NCBI RefSeq assembly: GCF_910592395.1
Contig: NC_088320.1
Coordinates: 6,512,001-6,572,000, forward strand
Reading direction: 5' to 3'
Origin: Lineus longissimus
Lineage: Eukaryota; Nemertea; Pilidiophora; Heteronemertea; Lineidae
DNA: 60,000 nucleotides
The notes under the pieces were generated by a model. That model was not told the DNA's origin and searched no databases. It saw nothing but the letters and a program-made list of their open reading frames with translations. Of this stretch, positions 1-12,955 are shown piece by piece. How positions within the stretch are numbered: the stretch's first letter is position 1; every line of letters starts with the position of its first letter. The position numbers were made by a program, and so were the translations under genes.

Positions 1-1588
1 CACAGTCGCGTGTTCGTGATACAATGTCCTCTCAGAGTAAAATCAATCTGCAGTCTACTTATTGCTGATGGCTGAGAGCTATACACGACATGAATTCGTA
101 ATTGGCTGTTTTTGAGTAAATATCTTCGAGGGGGATATAAATCCTGGTACTCTTTTCGCATTATTCGCATTGGCAAGACGCTTCTAGTTAAAGAAGAACC
201 TCTGTCATTGAAATTGTTAAGGCACTCAGTTCGTTAGCAAAGTCAACCAGAAGGACTACGGCTAATTAATCTTAACTTCCTTAAAAGTGAAAGAAATAAC
301 TCAATCAATATCATTCATCACTTAACGTGTTGCTTACAGCAGTATTTATTCATAAATTATCCGTTATTTTCGACAACTAAGTTTCACTTTCGTCTCTATT
401 TGCCCACCTCGTAACGAGTGTTTGTATAATAATCAGCCATGTTGTTAAAACGTTAACCAATTAAGCGCATTTACGGTGCCTAATTAGTAAACTCTTGGCG
501 TCTCAGCTTGATTTTAATGCACCATAAGAAGATAATTTGTCCCCTTAATTATTATTGATACGCTTTGGTGACCGGTTGCTTGATTTTGACTGATGGTCAC
601 ATTGTGTTGACAGACCCGTTCGGACACAATTGTTGTTAAGGGAATTGTGAAAAATAGTGATCCTGATAAAAGTAGCAAGATATTCCTCCCAAAAGCGCCA
701 CGAGGTCTGATTTTGTTTTCGGTTTTGAGCTGCGTAAACCCATGAATATGTTGCTGTCGTAGCCAGGTTGTTGTGAAAGTACTTACGAAATAGACGGACT
801 GTTGTTTTGGGGAATGCAAAAATGCTAATCTTCGATGAAAGAAGTTCTCACGAAATCGGCATAGAATATGATTTTGGAAACGTTTTAGTTGTTTTTATTC
901 TTAACATAGTTATTGATTAGGTATGTCTGTGTCATTCAAACCCGACCAACGCCACGCAACTTTGCACAACAGACCCTCTTTTTTGCCCGGCAAAACCGAG
1001 GGAGGGCCAAGAGACTCCATGTGATGATGATAATGATGACATCCAATGACAATAATGATGACATATGTGATGATAGAAATGGTGACATGTGTGATGGCGA
1101 TAATGATGACGTGTCTGATGATGTTAATAATAACATGAGGGATGTTTCAGTAAACAACAAAAAAGAAAACGAAATAGAATGTACTTTTCGCCATAACTAT
1201 ACGTATATCGGTATACAATAAACTGATCAAGGTATATTTGGCGTTGAGTCTCAATTAGTACATTCTTGTAAATAATGCACGCCTACTTCATCGATTTCTA
1301 ATTGTGTGGCCTGTTGTGATGTAACCAAATACAATGTACCTCACTAATTGGGAAATGGAAGTTGTTTAACACACTGCGTACGCGTATATGTCGTTCTGCA
1401 AGATAACCATCAGTGCAATAACCAATGAAATCACGGACCTTGTATGGCTGTAGCAACTGATCGAATGTAGAATGTTTGTGACAATCGTCATCTATTCAAT
1501 TGTTCTATGAAGGAAACCTTTACTGGCAATTCAAATGATAATTTATCTATACCCTGTTAGTGTTGTTTTCGTTCTCTCGATATAACAG
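1..1588. other. Non-coding stretch, no recognisable gene
   Basis: No ORF here resembles a known protein family. The only visible structure is a degenerate GAT/GAC/AAT trinucleotide tract at about 1021-1150, listed separately. Confidence 0.6.
1021..1150. repeat. Degenerate GAY/AAY trinucleotide repeat
   Basis: The tract is dominated by GAT, GAC, AAT and ATG triplets with many interruptions. Read on the + strand it gives an Asp/Asn-rich string inside a 102-codon ORF that otherwise has no domain, so I treat the ORF as a by-product of an old microsatellite. Confidence 0.6.
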
Positions 1589-1817
1589 ATATGTGACTCG
1601 CTCTACCAAAACTAGGCGCTTGTCGCATCTGAACTTGACAGGTTGATACGGACTTGTTGTTCATTTCCCTATTGTAGACATTTTGTGAAATGTGACCAAA
1701 TCAGTTTGTAATAGATTTCACAAAAGGTCTACAATAGGGAAATGAACAACAAGTCCGTATCAACCTGTCGAGTTCAGATGCGACAAGCGCCTAGTTTTGG
1801 TAGAGCGAGTCACATAT
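1589..1817. mobile_element. Near-perfect 229-bp palindrome (snap-back MITE-like)
   Basis: Two arms of about 105 bp (1589-~1694 and ~1713-1817) are reverse complements with only about two mismatches: GAACTTGACAGG against GAACTCGACAGG, and a C/A difference next to TGTAGAC. They are separated by a loop of roughly 20 nt. The arms begin ATATGTGACTCGC. No transposase is encoded. I could not identify a convincing target-site duplication, so it may be a very young hairpin MITE or a recent inverted duplication. The ORF crossing the right arm is a by-product. Confidence 0.8.
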
Positions 1818-4800
1818 TCTTATTTAAGACAAGTTTGCCACACCAGAACAGACGGACTGATTTATTAAGTATTGTCATAACATTCATAAGGTCTACCAAT
1901 CATGTATGTACAAAGTTCAACAAAGTTCCAGGTGATAGATCGACATGTGGTGATTATAGGTCATTCAGAGGTGTTGGCAGATGCTACCAAACTCAGCATG
2001 GTTCGCCGTAGCCATGGTCGTAGTCTGGTCATTGGGGTCCTATGGCGCCAAAATCGTGACATCAGGCCAAGCTGGATGATGTTGCCTTAAATAATGAATT
2101 AGAATATCATATAACTTGCCGTTTAAACATTGTTTTCTTTATTGAACGCCGTACTTATCCATATTCTGTTCTTTTTGTTTGGGGGTGGATGGGGGTCGTT
2201 CCTACCTGGCAGTGTTACCCAACTCATTACATTGGAAGGCTGGAAAATAATGACTGTTCTAAATGATTCCTTTTATCAAAACATAAATTCCTCGTCAGTC
2301 TATTACAAAGAAACGATAGTTGAGGTATGAGGGATTAAAGAACACGTTACACTAGACGGTTTCTGTTTACTAACACACGGCTTATTGAAATCAACCCATT
2401 CTTCCAAGCACACAGCAATCAGGTCCCGTTAGTTACAGGTGTACTTTAATTGATTGTCAGATTTATCTTTCTGGTAATGTTAGCTAAGCACCGTCATCTC
2501 CAGGCCTTCCGTTACGACCCCATGACACCTACCCTTTTGGGTACCAACAGCTCCCCGTTTCCTGTCGAGTCTTTTTATTCTTTTTAATAGACAGGAAGTT
2601 AGGTTCGTTATAAACACTGATCTATGTGCAAAAGATCCGTGTCATTAACGAATAATTCATTTGAATAAGCAGATAAGGAACGGAACGTTTCATTTCCTTG
2701 ACATTGCATCCATAGTGATGTCTTATAGTCCCACAGAGGCATAGTTGCTGAAATGGTAATAAAGAAACAAGGGAGGTGTGTGTGTGAGTGCCAAGTGAGC
2801 GTTGATTTCCTTTTGAAATATCAAGCTGAATATTTTTGGGAAGGAGTGAAAGAAAATTAAAATCGTTTAAATCCGTCCAGAACTACAAAATGCACTTAGT
2901 ATTTTGTGTAAACATACCATTAGGATACGTAACTTATTAAACTAGGTTGCCATTAGTTTAAAAATGGACACTCAGACACCCTACTATTCTCTTTAAGAAT
3001 AAATTTCTAACCCCCTGCAGGATTTCCTGCATTTCAAAACTTTAGGAAACAAAGCCTGTCTAAATTGTTACGCTCTTGATCCCTCAAATGCGCACTAATC
3101 TGTTAACGCTTCTAAATTGTCAATAAAAAGCCACCTCATTATTTAGGGATGATAGAATCTGGTGAATTTGTTTACTTTGATGGTAGCGCTAAGTTTGTCT
3201 TTGAGGTAATTTTTTGACTTGTTCCCCACGAGTGGATAATAGGGGTCATCCTCTAGGGACCAAGACTTCAAAACTTTAATGCCTCTGGACGCACTACAGG
3301 AAGGAGTACAAGTAAGAAAATAAATTCGGCTGTACAACAGAGAAAATATTTGATATGTTTGATCTGTCCTTTTACATAAAAAGACCCCCAAGCAATATAT
3401 CCCCCCACCCCAAGCTCTCGGGGTCCCCAAACCATTGTTAGGAAGGTTTTGCATCCATTTCGAAGAGCTTATACTAACGAGTAGGTTACGTTCCTGATAT
3501 CGTAATCACTGTGCATGTACAGTGAAATGTATAGAGTGGTTTATTTGAAATGCCTTATTTTTAACAAGAATTGGAGAAAACCCCAGTATAGGTTGTAAGC
3601 TGGTCTCAAATAAAACTCAGCTGATCATAAAAAAGGTCTCAAAAAACATTATCATTATTCCTTTTCCGAGGGAATCTAAAAGACCCATGATTTGGAATGC
3701 ATGTTTACTACTAAAATGTAAGAAAGCTATCTTCTCTGCGTGTGCAAGAACACATGTCTTCACCCGATTTGCTAATAACGTTCTAGCGTTAGTCAGTATA
3801 GAATGGCGATGACGCAATATAAAATTGCTCTCTTTAGGGAAGACCCCTGGTCTGATAAGTGACTGATTATTTGAAAAGAGAGTCGAAGAGGGGCGGAAGC
3901 CGCTAACTGGCCATTCTGTGACAGAAGTGACCCTTGCCAACAAACAATCAAGGACCCTCCATTAAAGTGTTATGTTTCAATACGTTTTAACCATGAATAT
4001 CTGAGCTAAATTTTGGTTTAATCAAAATACTGATTTAAAAAATGTGCTGTAGTTTATCTACAGTATTGCATACCGCTCATCCAAGCCCTACCATTTGTAA
4101 AGCTAAAGTTGTTTTTTATCATTCAATTTGCCTTAAAAACAGCGAATTTTATTTTGGTGTCATCGGCTCATCTCGATGTCGTTGCTGTGAATGTTTTTTT
4201 GTGTGTGTGTAGAAACGCGGGTCATGTCGTCAGTAAGATTCCACACAGCACAACACATGTCTATGTTGATATATAGATTAGAAACATTGCCTTCAATTAA
4301 GGAGACGATCCTTCCAATATTGTTGTAAACGATCAGAATAATTCAGTATTATTTTACTTCTTTGGGACTTTGTTATTAGTATCGATAGTATTATTATCTT
4401 ACTGCTTAATATAATTCCCAATGAAGCTCATTATATGTGTAAATTCAAGCCAATTGTTATGTTTTCGGCTCATTTAAGGAGTCACCAAAGTATTGCCATG
4501 CAACTCCGTGCATTAAAGGTATGGAAACATGAATAACTATAGCCACCTGGCCGCCATCGTGATAGAATCCTTGAATCCTTGCAATTATTATAATGGTTGG
4601 TATGCATATATTGTGCTTATAAGTACTTTAAAATAAAGCGATCACGAAACGATTATGAAAAAATAATGCAGTTTGAAGGACCCGGTTTAATTCCTAACGA
4701 GGAAGTTGGGATGTTGATTCCTACAATCAACACACCGTGTGAGCTGGTGTTAGGACTGAATTGCATAACATTATCCACCCCAGTCAATTAAAACTCGCAG

Positions 4801-4984
4801 AAATCACGATTTTTGAGCTTTTGAAAATTCTTTGGAAAGCTAAAGTTAAAAATTAAGTTTTAAAAGTTAAAAGTTAAAGCTCCTGACCAGCACTTTCTGC
4901 TGGTAATATTGCTTGACTTTATCTCTGGTGTAATTGATTTTCTGAAATCTACAAAATGATGAATGCCTTTTTTTAAGGCCGGGT
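1818..4984. other. Non-coding stretch, nothing recognised
   Basis: Short ORFs on both strands have no recognisable domain, no repeat structure and no consistent splice context. AT-rich unique sequence as far as I can see. Confidence 0.5.
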
Positions 4985-5130
4985 CTATTTGGCAAGCCGC
5001 TCGCCGAACAGGCATCTTTTTTTGTCCTGTTTGGAGAGCCGCTTGCCAAACAGCACTAAAAAGCCACCCTGTTCGGCAAGCCGGGCTTGCCAAACAGGGC
5101 AAAAATACTACCCTCTTTGGCGAGCCGGAG
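4985..5130. repeat. Palindromic tandem repeat, unit ~41 bp, core GGCAAGCC
   Basis: About four imperfect copies, spaced roughly 41 bp, each containing a self-complementary core of the form TGTTYGGCAAGCC followed by GGGCTTGCCAAACA. Another copy lies at about 5478-5512. Each unit can form its own hairpin. ORFs on both strands through this block are by-products. Confidence 0.7.
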
Positions 5131-5477
5131 AGGTTACAACATGTTGGCCAATCAGAGAGCAGTGACGTCATATTCGAATTTATATGCGCATATTTAACAA
5201 TGGCCGACTTCCCGCTCTCGATTCAATTTCTGTTACTAAACTCGGGTTTTGGTCAATAATCCATGAAGAAGCATGTACATGTACATGACTGTATGGATTT
5301 ACAAAAAAAGTCATAAACGTGATTTAACTGATAAGCATGTTAAATGCATTAGTGTGCATTTCTAAAGGCGTTTCACTGTAACTCCAGTGTTGCTGACCGT
5401 GTTGCCACGAATGATAATGAGCTCCTGGATGGTTGAATATGCATGAGTTCAGCTCTCCATCTTGGGCAGAAAAAAGA

Positions 5478-5512
5478 CGCTGTTTGGTGAGCCGGGCTTG
5501 CCAAATAGTCAC
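5478..5512. repeat. Dispersed copy of the GGCAAGCC palindromic repeat
   Basis: The sequence GCTGTTTGGTGAGCCGGGCT followed by TGCCAAATAG matches the units of the 4985-5130 cluster, about 350 bp away, so the repeat is dispersed locally as well as tandem. Confidence 0.6.
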
Positions 5513-5908
5513 TTCCTTTTTTTAAAAGGGTTAACATCAATGTACAATCCTATACATTAGACTAAATAATGTTTATTGCAAATTCTTATGTGTTCCCTCA
5601 AAGGAGTGCAGTGAATAACTTAAATATCACACGTCAAATGCGATTGATTGCTTAATTCGGGATATAATGCGAATTTGCAATAACATAAATTTATCTTTGC
5701 ATTTACACTAAGTTCTTTTATTGCATCCATGAAGAAGATTTCTATGAAGTCTTATTTCCGTTACTGAATGACCCCAAAAAGAACTTGTTGGGAACGCCAT
5801 TATGATGTATTTAGAGGTTGAACCTCATGACAATTGCTATAGTTCAGTAGCTGGTCTGCCTATTTGACAAAATCTAAAATACCTGACTTCTTGTAATGAG
5901 AAAATTTA

Positions 5909-6052
5909 ATGTTCAGCACCGGTAGCACAATTCACAATGTTCAGTACCGATATAGTGCAATTCACAATTTTCTGTACCGGTCGTACAATTCGCAGTACAT
6001 GTATTCAGTACAGTTAGTGGAATTCACAATGTTCAGTACCGGTGTAACATCT
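5909..6052. repeat. 28-bp minisatellite, block 1
   Basis: About five copies of a 28-29 bp unit built around TTCAGTACCGGTAGTGCAAT then TCACAATG. Copies start near 5911, 5940, 5968, 6004 and 6032. The same unit resumes at 6205 after about 150 bp of unrelated sequence. Confidence 0.75.
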
Positions 6053-6204
6053 GTGGTTGTTTCCCATGTGTCAGTGTTTCCAAACAATAGGCAGCTAGAG
6101 AGACCATGACTTTTCAATAGGGGGAAACACAGAAAAACTTGTCAATCTATCTTTTAGCGTTCCCAAACAATGAGGGGAAACACTCAAAAATAGAAACACT
6201 CAAA

Positions 6205-6385
6205 AACATTACACCGGTAGTGCAATTCACAATGTTCAGTACCGGTAGTGCAATTCACAACTTTCTGTTGGTTGTGCATTTCACGATTTTCTGTACAGGA
6301 AGTGCTATTCATAATGTTCAGTACCGCTGGCGCAAATCACAATGTTAGTACAGGTAGTGCAATTTATGATGTTCTGTCCCTCATA
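6205..6385. repeat. 28-bp minisatellite, block 2
   Basis: About six copies of the block 1 unit, starting near 6206, 6235, 6263, 6290, 6318 and 6346, with progressive decay toward the right end. The interrupting segment (6053-6204) contains direct near-repeats of CCAAACAAT and GGGGAAACAC. The short ORFs here are by-products of the array. Confidence 0.75.
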
Positions 6386-9300
6386 TGCGAGATGTTTTGA
6401 GCTTGATATGCGACATCAAACGCTTATTTGTATATAGGCATTAAGAATGCGTCTGCGTTCATACATTAAAATACTATACAAGGATGAGTTAAGTTATGTA
6501 ACTCATTTGAATGGATAATAATAAAGTCACCGGCGTGTAGTGTCAAGTAGCGAGACGTGCAGGTGGACGCAGAGTGCGGAAAATAACCGGATATTTTTTT
6601 ATCCGTCCGAGGTTATGCCCGAGAGAGTCGAAATTGGTTTAGAGAAGTTGTATTCCTATGTAGTAAAAAAAGGCTTATCGGATTCAGAAAATACATGTAC
6701 ATGTGGAGGGATCTACTAGAACTTAGAATAAAATCTGGTTTCAAATATAATTCTTAACCATATGGGTGAAACACATCCTCGAATTCTCAAATGGCTTTCA
6801 CCCAAAAACGCCAAATCTTGGTTGAGTTGGCGTGCGTTTTTTAAACATGTCCAATAATCCCTTTGACGTTTTTGTCATTTTCTATTAGAATCATGCAAGG
6901 TTGCTCATTATTACTGCACTTTAAGTCAAAAGGCCTGGGAGATAAACTTCTCGTCTTTGCTACCTGCAGTGACGGGAGACAGATATCCTACAATCTTTCT
7001 GTGGGTGATAAAGTGGGGCATATTTTGTGCTGAAAGTGGCCAAATTCTTGGCTAGCGGATATGTAACTTGGCGCCTTGGTCAAAAGAAAACCTAGTTTCC
7101 CCACCAGGCACCCAGTAAAGACACGCTTTCAAACGCGAGAGGGAATACCTGAAATCTTCGAAAGACAACTAATTATCTGCACACGTCATAATAGAAAGTC
7201 GTCCTCTCGGCAGGGAATCCAAAATTCTAGACATTAGTAAAGAATATGTATTTTAGTAGAGATTTTTAAAGTGGGTCCTTTGTTGAATAATTTAAAAGTC
7301 GTTAACGACATAGTAAGTCAGCGTACATGTACATGCATTTGAACGCAATGCATTCACACTGTGCTGCACTACACTGTTGTTTGCCTATGTAAAATAACTA
7401 AAATCGTCCTCAAGTTCAAAATCAGTCGATCGTTTTAAAAGAATTTGACGATTGTCTCTCATGTGTCATTGTCACAGCGGCACCGTGACCAATAATGTTC
7501 TTTCAATTACCGGTACAGCTGACGATTAAGAAATATACTAAAATTTTCCCGAAATCTGGAGTTGGCATCGGAAGTTGATATCTTCAACAACTAGTGAGCC
7601 CGCCTTTCCCAATTAATTACGCTGTACTGTAGCGTTTACAATGCATACTACAATTTGTCTTCACCACTTTATTTCTCAATTTCATTTCTTAAGCAAAACC
7701 GATCAAGCACAACATTGGATATGAAGTACATGTATACAATGAGGCAGTACCGTGATACATGTACATGTACTCAGTATAACATGTTTTCCCTCAATATACC
7801 AACAATTTTTAAAATCTAAGTACGCTGCCACAGAGAACAGAACACAGTGCATTTCACAGTGCATCTTTGAGAGTATTGGCTGTTTTGTCCACTTAACTTC
7901 CACTCGACCACCTGAATGCATTCGAAGTACAATACCGACCGTACAAAAGTGGAACAACAGACATGAAGTATGTATCTAAATGCATTTTATAACGCGTATC
8001 ATGAACGTGCGAGGAATAGTTTGAAAGCTGTAATAAAGCGAAAAACTTCTTGATTTATTCACCGACAGAGTATGAATCAAAACGAAGTGTAGGTCAAGTA
8101 GAATCTTCTGCATGGTTCCACGGTTGTTGCAGTGCTTCAAGGCACTTGTTGGCCATAACTGCGGTTTTTGATTTCCAAAGGAATTCGTTGAGATGGTAAG
8201 AGTGTCACAGGTATTTTCATTTTTGGGTGAGGCAGTGGTTATGGTTACTTTATTGGCATTGGAGTTATGGGGCACGAAGTACATGTGTCTACTTTCCGTC
8301 TCAGCTCGGACGAAAGCCTCACAAAGGTTCTGTGGCACGACTGAAGTTGAGTTACAAAAGAATGCCAAGAGAATACAGTGAAAAATGTTCCGCATCAGAT
8401 CATCATGATGGCAGGCCAATTGCTTCTGCGCGATCCAAGCGAAGTGTTGGATTCAAAGATCAAAGTGCTAATGATATATTGGGGTGTTTTTGTAACGTGC
8501 CCATTAGAGATATAATTTATTCAATTATGAAAAGGCCCTTAGTTTCATGGGACGATCTCATCATGGTTATGTGCGAGTAAGCAATTATTGATTGAGAATT
8601 AAGTCGAGTATCCTTTTGTTGGGATATATAGTGTTGATATCGACACGTGTTGTCATATAATTTAGTACTTAATAGATCATAGTGTATCTAAGTGCTATTC
8701 AGCTTTCATGCTCCATGACTCCCTGTCGCATGGCTAAAACTCTAAGTTGCTTTACCCTACAACACTACCAAAACCGACGAGTTGGTGCTATACGACCGTG
8801 GTTCGGTACTCCAACATTGTGCGAGGATATGAATATTGAAACGGAATCGTTGGGAGCATTCAAGGGTTCTTCTCGCTATGCCATATCTGGGACACTGCCA
8901 TGGTTGTGTCACCCGTTCCAGCCTAACCATATTGCTGCTCATTGTATAAAACTGCAGAAAATACATTCTCAATCTCTGTCCCCTCAAATTGAAAACCAAA
9001 GTGGGTCAAGCTTTCGGAGTGTTAGATGAAGGGGGCTCAATATCCCCGTTACCCTCTTTTGGAACACAGGACAATGAAATGGTCCTACTATTTCCTCAGG
9101 AAAGGATGCCATTTTTCAGTGCAGTTTAAAGTGTTCTCTATCCTTGTATACGAGGTGTTCCAGGAATAAATCTCGCAATTAGATATTTTACATTTTCTTA
9201 GCTATGCCCTGTTGAGAGCAACAGGTTGGCCCAACAAGTGATCATCGTTGTCAGGTACAAGTAACGAAATATTGATCTTCTGAAAACAGATTTCGCTGGA

Positions 9301-12011
9301 ATAACCATTGACGAAATTTCACGTGTCATGGACCCTTTTTGACGATATTTGTCAACAGTTCTGTAGCACGTTCAAAGACATCATTCAAAGTGCTAAATGA
9401 CTGAAGGATAATTGCCTTTGTCCCAAATCATGAAATATCCAAAATGTATTTCTAAGCTCGTATTTGAAAACATACCCACAATATTTCACGAGACATTTCA
9501 CGTGCTAATCAGTCTGTGAGATGATTATACCTTGTTTGGCCGAGAGCAATAGGTCGTACACAGCACGAGTCATTTTAAGACCGCCCCTTTCCCATGCCTA
9601 GGAGAAACTCCACGGGTGTGTGCCATCCTAATATACGCGTCCTCTCACCGTACTAATTGGGCCGTGTCCATCACAGTCCATGTCTTTCAACTGCTGATTA
9701 GTGTTACTAATTTCGAGTCCATGACTGAAAAGTCTTCGAAACGTTTCGGCAGTCTGGCCGTGCTAGTAATTGTCAACATGTAGAGACGGCTTTGTTTGGA
9801 CCAGTCGGACTGGGGCATAGTTTGGTTCTCACCAGTCAGGAACTCTCTCTGTCAAAGGGATGAACTCAATGTGAAAAGGGGCTGGTTGTGCAGCTTAGCA
9901 GGTTCAAGATGACTCGAGGGTTTGACCTATTCTACTGTCTTTTATAAAATTAATCAATGCATATAATATACATGTACAATTTGTTAACAATGCACAGTCA
10001 TGTAACTTGAATATCTCACAAAAGACATATCTATTTCAGTCTCTTAATCCAAATGCAAATATCCAATGATATTGTTTAATTTGAAGTATCGTACTCTTTG
10101 TCATAACAATGATTAAATTGATATCTTGTCAAATAGAGTTAATTCAGTGATAAGTATTTTTACTGATATCTGAAATCTGACATTATTGGATTACGTTGTA
10201 CATAATTTAACTGGGTGTAATGATCAAAGTCTATCCTATTATAATCGTTATTATCTGTGGGAAAATACCATTGATGTCGCGGAATTTTAACTTTATTTGT
10301 ATGGCTGTGTTGATGTGTAAGGGATCTCTGAACGTTCTAGTGTTAACCAAAGCCGAAACACTTCTTCCCCTTTAGCGTACACTAATGATGGATTTGGAGT
10401 ATCTAGCTTCGTTCCATCAAACATGGCAGTATTCTATACCATCCCATTTGGCGTTGACGAGATACACATTAAAGGACGATCACACCAAGAAACGCAAAGA
10501 TAGAGTTTCAGACAAAACCTATGCTTTGCAGATGTGATAAACACAACAACAATTTCTGAATTTGTTTTGAAGAGGAGGCCAGTAAACATGTATTCATGTC
10601 CTAAACAATAGAAGTATGCCTAAAAACCAGCGTTCACAGTCCCATGTCTATTTTCACAGCCCATAACACGATAGTTCACACCTCAACATTACACAGGTGC
10701 CAACGACACGGCTACGTGCCGAAAGCCTCCATGTTGAACATACTTTCGCAAGCCCAGCACAATGCCACACCAACATATCATTGAAAATACAATAAAACCC
10801 CGTGAAGTCGTCGATCAAAGCAATACACTGAGAGTATTTGACAAGGATAACTGCAGTGCTTTCAAACTTGTGAATAGCAACAACAATTGAGTAGAAATGA
10901 GAATGTTATGTGAGAACACGGTTGAACCTCCTTACAGCGGTCCGCACTATCAGCGGTGTAGAAGTTGAAAATGTCCCCTGGAAACCGTGTCCAGCCCTTT
11001 TGTATTCTGACGGATAATGGCACATTGTACATGTGGTTCTATGGAGGCATTGGCCGTGAATAGGTCAGGGATTAAAGCGCATAATTTGTTAGCGGACATT
11101 CTATCCGAGGACATGTTAAACTTCTGCACCTGAATTATATTTGCCAAGTACATGTAGTATCCAAAGTCTGGCCACAGAGAAAATAATGTATTATGCCTAT
11201 AAAATCCCATCAAAGTCAGTAGGGTCAAACTATTGTGGCAAGGCTAAAAATCTGGACCCTTCAGTTTACACATATGCTACTGCTCGCTACTGCTGGTCCT
11301 AGTCAAGGGGTCTCGAATTTTTCGAAGGGGATGTACTATCTTTTCTAACCATGTCTTGAAGTCAGCCGGTTACAAAGAGAGACATTAATAGTCTTTCCAA
11401 TAGATCTGATAAAGTTGACAAAATACATAATAAGATTTATAAGAATGGAAGGCAAATATTCCTAATTTGAAATTATATGTGTTCGCGGATTCTATTGAGC
11501 GTTACGCTATTTTGTAAAGCATTGAAAATGTAAATTTGCTGAATGCTGATAAATATCATTACTTCATGCGTCCATGCTGGTATTGGACTGTGTGGCCTAC
11601 TTTTTCTTCTGACTGCTATTAATAATTCGGTGCTTAAACATTTTATCTATTATTGAGAAATTCACAACATAACGCAAGACACTGGCACATCTCGACAAAC
11701 AAGAAGTCACTTTCACGAACTGTACGTGTGTGCGCGTGTAGGAGGATGCATATAAAATGAGCGTTCAGTACCTTTCGATAAGGTTGGGGTGGGACTTTTG
11801 GGGGAGTACGATGGCAGTGCAAGTACGTATGATATATACATATCTGTTTAAAGAAGATTTAAGTATACAAAAATGTGAAACGAATGAAAAAACACCGGTT
11901 CAATTAACAGAACAAAATTACAATTTTGAATTAGTGACCACAAGGGCATCAGCCCCGCGCAATCATCTGTTTACGCCAAACTTAGTTTTTAAAACATACC
12001 AGACACACACT
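6386..12011. other. Non-coding stretch with TACATGTA clustering
   Basis: I found no coding exon. The ORF at 8227-8580 (117 codons) has no recognisable domain. The palindrome TACATGTA recurs at 6692, 7324, 7728, 7756, 7762, 9969 and 11149. Simple repeats are minor. Confidence 0.5.
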
Positions 12012-12019
12012 AACAAAAG

Positions 12020-12947
12020 GGTTCATCCCCATTTCGCCTACACCCATTTCGCCTACACCCATTTCGCCTACAAAATTTACCCGTTTCGCCTACTCACCAT
12101 TTCGCCTACTCACCGTTTCGCCTACAACCATTTCGCCTACTCACCATTTCGCCTACTCACCGTTTCGCCTACACCCATTTCGCCTATTCACCATTTCGCC
12201 TATTACCCATTTTGCCTACATCATTTCAAATGTTTTATGATAGTGACTTCAAATTCAAAAGATGTTTCAGCCTTCTAGTCTAATTTGAAATGTCTATTGG
12301 TGCCAGAATTTTTTAACGCTTTTAGAAATATGCAGTTTATCCAACTAAATACCAACTAAATACTATCAGACGAACTGAGTAGGGTCATGAGTAGGGTCAT
12401 GATTTGGCTGAAAACAGTGGAAATATCATGGTCTCTCAAATTTGTCCAATTTGAAGAAAAAACATTTGTGGACAACCACCAGTTTTAATAAAATTTCACC
12501 ATTTACTCGCCTGACTGTCTGGAATGTCATATCCAAATTTCAGATTCACAACCCGAAGCATTATTTGATGCAAGGCGGTCAAACTGTGACAATTTAACTG
12601 GAAAAAGGCTTAAAAAATCAATGGTGGTCTTGTCTCAAGAGGCCGGGTTGGAATGATAAAGTATGGTAAAGTTTAACTGGGAAATATGCTATAATATGAA
12701 GGAAAAAAACCAAGCTCAACAATTCATAAAATTGTTCAAATGTCCAGCGCACACCACTCTTTTCCTTTTTAGTAGGCGAAATGGTGAGTAGGCGTAATGG
12801 TGAGTAGGCGAAATGGGTGTAGGCGAAATGGTGAATAGGCGAAATGGGGGTAGGCGAAATGGGGGTAGGCGAAATGGGGGTAGGCGAAATGGGTAATAGG
12901 CGAAATGGGTGTAGGCGAAATGGGTGTAGGCGAAATGGGGGTACACC
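12020..12947. mobile_element. Foldback (TU-like) element with 15-16 bp tandem repeats in inverted arms
   Basis: The left arm (12020-~12222) is about 13 tandem copies of a 15-16 bp unit, CATTTCGCCTACACC with variants. The right arm (~12773-12947) is about 12 copies of its reverse complement, GGTGTAGGCGAAATG. The outermost ends also pair: GGTTCATCCCCATTTCGCC at the left against GGTGTACCCCCATTTCGCC read inward from the right. Immediately outside lies an identical 8-bp direct repeat AACAAAAG (12012-12019 and 12948-12955), consistent with a target-site duplication. The ~550-bp centre has no transposase ORF. This architecture is that of foldback elements such as Drosophila FB and sea urchin TU. The two FAYTH-rich ORFs crossing the arms are by-products. 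Confidence 0.85.
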
Positions 12948-12955
12948 AACAAAAG

